DNA of 48,977 nucleotides, taken from the NCBI GenBank assembly GCA_000404785.1, contig ASNI01000008.1, positions 1 to 48,977 on the forward strand, written 5' to 3'. The position numbers were made by a program, and so were the translations under genes. Source of the stretch: Cloacimonetes bacterium SCGC AAA252-N17 (GTDB lineage: Bacteria > Cloacimonadota > Cloacimonadia > JGIOTU-2). Shown here one piece after another: positions 43,347 through 48,977 of the stretch (positions within the stretch are counted from its first letter, which is position 1; each line of letters opens with the position of its first letter). The notes beneath the pieces are model-generated. The model saw only the letters and a program-made list of their open reading frames with translations, had not been told where the DNA came from and searched no databases.

Positions 43347-45230
43347 ATGAAGAAAAACTGGTTTAGGACAACAGTCATTATTGTTGTTTTTCTTGTAACG
43401 ATCTACTATCTTTTACCACTCATAGCGAAAAACCAATATGCGATCGTGAACATTGATGTGTATGATCAGGACTCAACTCTGATCTATGAAACCAATGAGT
43501 ATGAATATAAAATTGGAAGTAATCTTTTCGGACAGGAATTCGAAGATCAATTAACCATGATAGACCTGTATGATTCCATTTCTGTAATAGGTAAATTGCC
43601 TGATTATATGCTCAGAAACATGGAAGGAGAGATTGATTTTACTAAGGATCAATTGATAAAAGCTGAGCTTGTGGAAAAGACTTCGAGAGTAGAACTGCCC
43701 ACCTGGTTCAGCAGGAAAGAACTCAAACTTGGTCTTGACCTACAGGGCGGTATGCACCTTGTGCTTGAGGTTGATACAGAAGGACTTCCTACAGAAACCG
43801 CAGAAAATGCTATTAAGAGTGCCCAGCAGATCATCACAAACCGTATCGACCAGTTCGGTGTGGCTGAGCCGACCATTCAAAAGATAGGGAAAAAGAGAAT
43901 TCTTGTACAACTACCCGGACTTCGTGATGCAGGTAGAGCAAAAGATCTTATCGGGAAAACTGCATTGTTGGAATTCCAACTTGTTGCAAAAACCGAGGAT
44001 ATTAGAAATACAGTCGAAGCTATCGATGAATACTTCAAAAGCAATTATGATAAGTATGACTATTTGAAAACTCTTGAAGCAGAACAGGCAACTGCGGTTG
44101 AAGAAGCGCTTTTCGAAAGTGAAAATGCTGATTCTCTTGCAGATTCTACTGCCGCAGCCCTCGAAGAAACATCACATGATCATTTATTCTCCAGTCTCGT
44201 TGCTGTCTATGGGCAGCGTTTGATAGTACGTCCCGAAAATCTCGATCTATTCAGAAAGGTCATAAACCTTCCTGAGATAAAAGAGATCATGCCCGAAGGC
44301 GTGGTCATCCTTCTCGGAAAGGTCGATAAGGATAATATTCAAGGAGCTCGTCCCGTTTATTTCTTGTATGATAATGTCGAGCTTACTGGTACTCATCTGA
44401 AGAACGCAGATGTTCGTATAGGGCAGGGAATGGATCCCAAGATAGCAAACAAACCCTACGTAAGTCTGAAATTTGATAACGAAGGTTCGCGAATTTTCGC
44501 AAATGTAACAGGCAATCATATTAACGAACAACTCGCGATCGTACTTGATGATATTGTGCATTCTGCACCGGTCATAAATGATAAGATCCGGGATGGGAAT
44601 GCTATGATCACAGGTATTGGTGAGATGGAAGAAGCAAAAGACCTTGCGATCGTGCTCAATGCTGGTAACCTTCCTGCTCCGGTTAATATTGTCGAAGAGC
44701 GTACTGTTGGTCCAACACTTGGTTCAGACTCTATCAAAGCCGGTTTTAAGGCGGCTATCATCGGTCTCATAATTGTCATGTTATTCATGATCATCTATTA
44801 TAAACTTTCTGGTGTGATAGCGAATATTGCACTTATCGGAAATATTCTTATTATTCTCGCAGTTCTCACGATGCTCAATGCGAGTTTGACCATGCCGGGT
44901 ATCGCTGGTATCATCCTCACGATAGGTATGGCAGTCGATGCGAATGTGCTTATCTTTGAGAGAATTCGTGAAGAGCTGCGTGCCGGTAAAACGGTGCGAA
45001 CAGCAGTAGATAACGGCTACAAGCGAGCGGTTATAACCATTGCTGATGCTAATATCACAACGCTTATTACTGCGATTGTGCTTTATCAATTCGGAACCGG
45101 TCCAATTAGGGGTTTTGCAGTTACATTGAGTATTGGTATTCTTGCTTCCATGTTCACAGCGATTGTGGTAACCAAAGCTATTTTTGATGGTGTGATTACT
45201 CGCAAACCCAGAAAACAACTTAGCATTTAA
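43347..45230 (+). CDS. secD: Protein translocase subunit SecD
   Basis: Inner-membrane component of the SecDF complex that uses the proton motive force to pull exported proteins through SecYEG. It has 627 residues. One N-terminal helix (about 9-27) is followed by the periplasmic P1 domain with LKLGLDLQGGMHLVLEVDTE and ITNRIDQFGVAEPTIQKIG. The C-terminal five helices include LNASLTMPGIAGIILTIGMAVDANVLIFERIREEL and the conserved Asp. An Ala/Glu/Ser-rich acidic insert (near 245-275) extends the P1 region. AAAGGG precedes the ATG. SecF follows 12 bases later. YajC is not in the window. Confidence 0.95.
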   Translation: MKKNWFRTTVIIVVFLVTIYYLLPLIAKNQYAIVNIDVYDQDSTLIYETNEYEYKIGSNLFGQEFEDQLTMIDLYDSISVIGKLPDYMLRNMEGEIDFTKDQLIKAELVEKTSRVELPTWFSRKELKLGLDLQGGMHLVLEVDTEGLPTETAENAIKSAQQIITNRIDQFGVAEPTIQKIGKKRILVQLPGLRDAGRAKDLIGKTALLEFQLVAKTEDIRNTVEAIDEYFKSNYDKYDYLKTLEAEQATAVEEALFESENADSLADSTAAALEETSHDHLFSSLVAVYGQRLIVRPENLDLFRKVINLPEIKEIMPEGVVILLGKVDKDNIQGARPVYFLYDNVELTGTHLKNADVRIGQGMDPKIANKPYVSLKFDNEGSRIFANVTGNHINEQLAIVLDDIVHSAPVINDKIRDGNAMITGIGEMEEAKDLAIVLNAGNLPAPVNIVEERTVGPTLGSDSIKAGFKAAIIGLIIVMLFMIIYYKLSGVIANIALIGNILIILAVLTMLNASLTMPGIAGIILTIGMAVDANVLIFERIREELRAGKTVRTAVDNGYKRAVITIADANITTLITAIVLYQFGTGPIRGFAVTLSIGILASMFTAIVVTKAIFDGVITRKPRKQLSI

Positions 45231-45242
45231 GAGGAGATCAAC

Positions 45243-46196
45243 ATGCAATTTTTATCAAATACTAATATAGATTTTATAAGCAAGCGTAAAATTGCTTTCG
45301 TTATTTCCGGTCTTTTGATCGTCGCAGGTATCGTGTCCTGGATCATTCATGGCGGACCTCAATATGGTATTGATTTCACAGGTGGAACACTTTTTGAATT
45401 CGATTTCACGCCTGATACGATTGAAACTCCTCCTATTGAGATCCAAGCTATTCGTAACATAATGGGTTCTGAGGGATTCAGCGATGCGGTCATTCAGGAA
45501 TTCGGAAATCCAAATATTATTTTGATAAAGATCAAAACAAGCGAGAATCCACGTGAAGATGAAGAAGCTCTGATGAGCATCCTTCGCACTAATTTCCCGA
45601 ATTATGCTGCAAATAAAATTGAAATTGACTTTCTGCGAAGAAGTGAACATGTGGGTTCAAAAGTTGGTGAGGAGCTTCGAGGAAAAGCCATTATAGCGAT
45701 ATTGATATCGATGCTTGGCATCATTATTTATATATGGTGGAGATTTGAACTCACCTTTGGTTTTGCTGCAGTGCTCGCCCTCTTCCATGATGTGGTGATC
45801 ACTATCGGGCTTCTCTCCATTTTAAACATTGAAATAACGATCAGTGTTATCGCTGCGTTGCTGGCAATTGTGGGTTATTCGTTGAACGATACGATCGTGC
45901 TTTTCGTGCGGATTCGAGAAGATCTAAAAATATATCGAAAAGAGAACTACGAATCAATTATTAACCATAGTATAAATGAAGTGCTCTCACGAACCGTTAT
46001 TACTTCATTCACGACACTTATCGTCGTGGTGATCCTGTTATTCTTTGGTGGTGAGGGGATCAGGGCATTCTCAACCACACTTCTGATCGGTATTCTTATT
46101 GGTACATACTCATCTATCTTTATTGCAAGCCCTGTTCTTGTTGCTTATAGAAATTGGAAGACAAAACATTCGGAGAAGAAACGCCGAAGAGTGTAA
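45243..46196 (+). CDS. secF: Protein translocase subunit SecF
   Basis: Partner of SecD, 317 residues. The N-terminus has a membrane helix followed by GPQYGIDFTGGTLFEFDF, the family hallmark. The membrane half contains ALFHDVVITIGLLSI, AIVGYSLNDTIVLFVRIRE and a final FSTTLLIGILIGTYSSIFIASP. GAGGAG lies just upstream of the ATG. It ends with a basic tail (KKRRRV). Confidence 0.95.
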   Translation: MQFLSNTNIDFISKRKIAFVISGLLIVAGIVSWIIHGGPQYGIDFTGGTLFEFDFTPDTIETPPIEIQAIRNIMGSEGFSDAVIQEFGNPNIILIKIKTSENPREDEEALMSILRTNFPNYAANKIEIDFLRRSEHVGSKVGEELRGKAIIAILISMLGIIIYIWWRFELTFGFAAVLALFHDVVITIGLLSILNIEITISVIAALLAIVGYSLNDTIVLFVRIREDLKIYRKENYESIINHSINEVLSRTVITSFTTLIVVVILLFFGGEGIRAFSTTLLIGILIGTYSSIFIASPVLVAYRNWKTKHSEKKRRRV

Positions 46197-46231
46197 CGCA
46201 ACTTATATAATTCAAGTTTAGCAGTAGATAT

Positions 46232-46280
46232 TATAAAAGGTTAAATATGATTTTTTCAAGTAATTTCCATCCTGTGAAAT
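46232..46280 (+). repeat. Direct repeat flanking the four-helix-bundle cassette, copy 1
   Basis: This ~48-bp segment is about 85% identical to 46846-46893. Both contain AAAAGGTTAAA followed by ATGATTTTTT and AAGTAATTTCCA, like a ribosome site and start codon of a very short frame (MIF-SNFH). Copy 2 lies directly upstream of rsmD. Confidence 0.75.
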
Positions 46281-46425
46281 ATGAATACCTAATTACAAAT
46301 ATCTAATTTCTAATGAAATTTCAAATGAAAAATGGCAAAAAATAAGAAATTCGATTTAGAGGAAAGAACTGCAAAATTTGGTGAGGATATTATCGAATTT
46401 GCTAAAAAAATCCCCCAAAATCCAA

Positions 46426-46441
46426 TCCGCCAGCTGGCGGA
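46426..46441. repeat. 16-bp palindromic element, copy 4 (disrupting a gene)
   Basis: TCCGCCAGCTGGCGGA, identical to the recG copy. It lies in the middle of the four-helix-bundle gene, where family members usually read I-x-x-P-L. Here it adds a length that is not a multiple of three and shifts the frame. The reading through it (I-R-Q-L-A-D) is the same as in recG. Confidence 0.85.
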
Positions 46442-46656
46442 CCTCTAATCACTCAATTAGTTAAAGCGGGTACAAGTGTTGGCGCTAATTATTCTGAAGC
46501 AGATTGTGCGGAGTCAAAAAGAGATTTCGAACATAAAATAGGTATTTGCAAAAAGGAGTCTAAAGAATCAAAACATTGGTTGAGAATGATTGCAAAAGCA
46601 GTTCCAAAGTTAAAAGATGAAGCCAAAATTTATTGGAAAGAAGCTAATGAACTTAA

Positions 46657-46720
46657 CCCTGTTAGATATTTATGCTATTAGATATTCTTTCTGATATATA
46701 TGAAATTATCTAACGGGGTA
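46657..46720. mobile_element. 64-bp MITE-like insertion
   Basis: The ends are inverted repeats, CCCTGTTAGATA at the left and TATCTAACGGGG at the right, around an AT-rich middle. The insertion splits codons of the four-helix-bundle gene; deleting it and one AA of a possible 2-bp duplication (46655-46656 and 46721-46722) restores a family-like C-terminus. No other copy was noticed in this window. Confidence 0.65.
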
Positions 46721-46845
46721 AATTTAATTTTCTCATCAATTGTAATTAAATCAAGGAATAAAAAATTACTTTGACATTTTATTTGTCATTATAAATTAGG
46801 ATTTAGAAATTAATTTTAATCTTACTCATCTTTCGAAGAATATGT

Positions 46846-46893
46846 AATAAAAGGTTAAACATGATTTTTTTAAGTAATTTCCACTCTTGCGAA
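46846..46893 (+). repeat. Direct repeat flanking the four-helix-bundle cassette, copy 2
   Basis: Near copy of 46232-46280, about 614 bp downstream and 22 bp before the rsmD start. Differences are mostly single bases. It could be the original rsmD leader, duplicated when the cassette between the copies arrived. Confidence 0.75.
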
Positions 46894-46915
46894 ACTTCAG
46901 TAATATAACTGTATC

Positions 46916-47455
46916 GTGCATATCATATCAGGCACACATAAAAGGCGCAAGCTCGAAATTCCCAAAAGTGCTGTTCGACCAACTATGGACAAGGTTCGGG
47001 AAGCAATTTTTGCAATGATCCGAAGTGAAGTATCGAATGCAAAAGTACTCGATCTCTTTGCTGGAAGTGGAAGTCTTGGATTGGAAGCACTCAGCGAAGG
47101 TGCAGAATCTTGCGATTTCGTGGAAAGCTCATATAAAGTTGTTAAAATTCTCCAAAAAAATATCAGCAATCTTGCCTTTGATAAATATGCTCATATACAT
47201 AATTGTTCAGCATTCAGCTATCTGAAAAATTGTATTAAGACCTACGATATTATCTTTTTTGATCCTCCATATAAAAGAGAATTTGCAGGCAAAATAATCG
47301 AAGCAATATATGTGAATAATGTCCTCTCTGATGATGGGATAGTTGTTGCAGAAACTGGGGAAAGCGAAGATATCTCAATATTTGAGAATTTTATTATCAA
47401 AGAAAAAATATACGGTGACACAAAGGTAACAATATTAATGAAAGGAACAGTATGA
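46916..47455 (+). CDS. rsmD: 16S rRNA (guanine(966)-N2)-methyltransferase RsmD
   Basis: SAM-dependent methyltransferase acting on assembled 30S particles; 179 residues. It starts with MHIISGTHKRRKLEIPKSAV, the family N-terminus (usually I-x-G-x-x-R-G-R-x-L). RPTMDKVREAIFAMI, the SAM motif KVLDLFAGSGSLGLEALS and the catalytic DPPY in IIFFDPPYKREF follow. The start codon is GTG at 46916; no strong ribosome site is visible. Its stop overlaps the cysS start by 4 bp. Confidence 0.93.
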   Translation: MHIISGTHKRRKLEIPKSAVRPTMDKVREAIFAMIRSEVSNAKVLDLFAGSGSLGLEALSEGAESCDFVESSYKVVKILQKNISNLAFDKYAHIHNCSAFSYLKNCIKTYDIIFFDPPYKREFAGKIIEAIYVNNVLSDDGIVVAETGESEDISIFENFIIKEKIYGDTKVTILMKGTV

Positions 47456-48873
47456 TTTTGAAATTGTATAATACATTTTCACGGAAAAAAGAAGATTTCA
47501 AGCCCATTAAAAAAGATGAAGTCGGGCTTTATACATGCGGACTCACTGTTTATAACTACGCACATATTGGGAACCTTCGCACCTATATTTTTGAGGATGT
47601 TCTCAAACGGGTGCTTGTGTATGATGGCTACAAAGTTACCCATGTGATGAATATTACCGATATAGGTCATCTCACGTCTGATGCCGATACCGGCGAAGAC
47701 AAGATGGTCAAAGAAGCAAAAAAGGAAGGCAAGACAGTTTGGGAAATCGCTGATCATTACACAAAAGCATTTGAAAAAGATCTCAAGCAGCTCAATATCA
47801 TTCAACCTGATTATCATGTAAAAGCAACCGCTCATATTCAGCAGATGATCGACCTTATTAAAAGATTGGAAGATAATGGCTTCACTTATATTGCAGATGG
47901 CAATGTGTATTTTGATATTTCGAAATTCAAGGATTATGGCAAGCTTGCACAGTTGGATGTCAAAAGTCTAAAACCCGGTGCGCGTATTAAGATTGATTCT
48001 GCAAAAAAGAACCCGCTCGATTTTGTACTTTGGTTCACCAAATCCAAGTTCGATGATCAAGAAATGAAGTGGGACAGCCCATGGGGTAGAGGATATCCTG
48101 GCTGGCATATTGAATGCTCGGCAATTTCCATGTGCTATCTTGGCGAGAGTTTTGATATTCACTGTGGCGGCATCGACCATATTCCTGTTCATCATACAAA
48201 CGAGATCGCGCAAAGTGAAGCGGCAACCGGCAAAAAAAGTGTCAATTACTGGCTTCATGCAGAATTTCTTATAATGAATGAAGAGAAAATGAGCAAATCC
48301 AAAGGTGATTTTCTCACCTTATCCAAACTCAAAGAAATGGGTTATTCGCCGATGGTGTATAGATATTTCTGCCTTGGCGCGCATTACAGACAGCCCTTGA
48401 CCTTCAGCGACGAGGCAATTGAAACAGCAAAATCAGCATATAATCGTTTGATCAATATTATTATTGAGATAAAGAAAAGTCGAAATGAAAGTAAACCAAA
48501 TTCAGAATATCTTGAGAAGGTTACGCAGGAGTTCAAAAAGAAAATTAATAACGACCTGAATATGCCGGAAGCTCTTGCAGTGATGTGGCAGATGCTTCGC
48601 TCTAATGAAATCGGCAATAAGGGAAAGTACGAACTCGTGCTCGATTTTGATAGAATTTTTGGACTACAGCTTGATAAAGTAGAGCAGATACTCGAGGAAG
48701 AAGCCCAACAGAAGGTTGATGTTAAACTCGTAGAGCAGCTAATCAAGGAGCGTGAGGAAGCGAGGAGGAGTAAAAATTGGGTTAAATCTGATGAAATAAG
48801 AGAAAAACTGAGTGAAATGGGAGTAGAGGTTCGCGATAGTGCAGAAAGGACATTTTGGCGCATGAAATCGTAA
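47452..48873 (+). CDS. cysS: Cysteinyl-tRNA synthetase
   Basis: Class I aminoacyl-tRNA synthetase of 473 residues. The zinc ligand Cys29 and the HIGH-type motif (AHIGN, 37-41) are in YTCGLTVYNYAHIGNLRTY. WHIECSAISM and HHTNEIAQSEA supply the remaining zinc ligands, and EEKMSKSKGDF is the KMSKS loop. The C-terminal helical anticodon-binding region ends in EVRDSAERTFWRMK. It is coupled to rsmD through an ATGA overlap. The 104 bases after the stop show no gene or clear terminator. Confidence 0.96.
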   Translation: MILKLYNTFSRKKEDFKPIKKDEVGLYTCGLTVYNYAHIGNLRTYIFEDVLKRVLVYDGYKVTHVMNITDIGHLTSDADTGEDKMVKEAKKEGKTVWEIADHYTKAFEKDLKQLNIIQPDYHVKATAHIQQMIDLIKRLEDNGFTYIADGNVYFDISKFKDYGKLAQLDVKSLKPGARIKIDSAKKNPLDFVLWFTKSKFDDQEMKWDSPWGRGYPGWHIECSAISMCYLGESFDIHCGGIDHIPVHHTNEIAQSEAATGKKSVNYWLHAEFLIMNEEKMSKSKGDFLTLSKLKEMGYSPMVYRYFCLGAHYRQPLTFSDEAIETAKSAYNRLINIIIEIKKSRNESKPNSEYLEKVTQEFKKKINNDLNMPEALAVMWQMLRSNEIGNKGKYELVLDFDRIFGLQLDKVEQILEEEAQQKVDVKLVEQLIKEREEARRSKNWVKSDEIREKLSEMGVEVRDSAERTFWRMKS

Positions 48874-48977
48874 AAAAATATTGTTACAGAATTTCTTTTC
48901 ATTTATTATAATAAATTATTAAATTCATATTTAAGTTACTTAGGTTCAAGTTTTTATTGCAACAAACTTACAAAAAA

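Larger units (their letters stand above)
46332..46774 (+). pseudogene. Four-helix-bundle protein (23S rRNA intervening-sequence family), disrupted
   Basis: The frame starts MAKNKKFDLEERTAKFGEDI and continues IEFAKKIPQNP, the usual N-terminus of the IVS/S23 four-helix-bundle family. It then runs into IRQLADL and a TAA at 46446, because the 16-bp palindrome sits at 46426-46441. The family sequence resumes in another frame at 46442: PLITQLVKAGTSVGANYSEA, then KRDFEHKIGICKKESKESKH and on to EANEL. A second interruption at 46657-46720 brings a stop. Removing that insert plus two bases restores NLIFSSIVIKSRNKKLL and a stop at 46772-46774. The gene is therefore doubly broken. Confidence 0.85.
46197..46915. 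other. Gap between secF and rsmD holding a broken gene between direct repeats
   Basis: The 719-bp gap contains a disrupted four-helix-bundle gene (46332-46774). On either side is a ~48-bp direct repeat (46232-46280 and 46846-46893) that reads AAAAGGTTAAAyATGATTTT and continues AAGTAATTTCCA. Outside these the sequence is AT-rich without recognised features. Confidence 0.75.

Noticed and set aside
1..48977. CRISPR arrays, tRNA or rRNA genes
   Set aside because: No regularly spaced short repeats of CRISPR type were seen, and no cloverleaf or rRNA-like sequence was recognised by eye. Very short RNA genes could still be missed.

Overview
This is an AT-rich bacterial chromosome segment, most likely from an uncultured Gram-negative member of the FCB superphylum. 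My best guess is Candidatus Cloacimonadota, but this is inference from gene content and no rRNA gene is present to confirm it. The supporting evidence is an Omp85-type outer-membrane protein, a secreted beta-propeller protein ending in a FlgD-like/T9SS-like C-terminal domain, a DUF3467 protein, amino-acid semialdehyde dehydrogenases, and intergenic regions packed with short palindromic and MITE-like repeats.

Layout. 1-2913 (+): tail of a YihY/BrkB-like membrane protein, then RNase PH (rph) and a full-length transketolase, all overlapping. 2987-13373 (+): a tightly overlapping surface-polysaccharide cluster (radical SAM/SPASM protein, four GT4 and one GT2 glycosyltransferases, a NodB-type deacetylase, a Wzx-like flippase and a WecA-like initiating transferase). 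No recognisable Wzy polymerase lies in the window. 13480-15921 (+): secreted propeller protein whose gene carries a run of 13 G, a candidate phase-variation tract. 15940-18024 (+): recG.

18062-29992 (-): three consecutive blocks. From the operon 5' end they are the ribosome/tRNA block rpsP-khpA-rimM-trmD-SPOUT methyltransferase-rplS; the potassium block trkH-trkA-PAS membrane sensor, ending with rluD; and pepP-coaD-M16 peptidase-ade. 30151-30600 (+): trmO. 30968-34405 (-): a HAD phosphatase and a four-gene ECF vitamin/metal-type transporter. 34696-35220 (-): a small exported, probably outer-membrane protein.

35588-39854 (+): a DUF1858 protein, delta-1-pyrroline-5-carboxylate dehydrogenase, an ALDH7/antiquitin-type aldehyde dehydrogenase and a DUF3467 protein, which point to amino-acid (proline/ornithine and lysine) catabolism. 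40336-42297 (+): Omp85-family protein. 43347-46196 (+): secD-secF. 46332-46774 (+): a four-helix-bundle (23S-IVS type) gene broken by two small insertions. 46916-48873 (+): rsmD-cysS.

The most unusual material is not a conventional operon. First, the poly-G tract in the surface protein gene would switch translation off with a +1 or -1 slip. Second, a 16-bp palindrome (TCCGCCAGCTGGCGGA and near copies) occurs four times, each time inside something else: in frame in recG, disrupting the four-helix-bundle gene, and nested in two other repeat elements. Third, several other small elements look mobile, including a 359-bp one with terminal inverted repeats flanked by a perfect 12-bp direct repeat.
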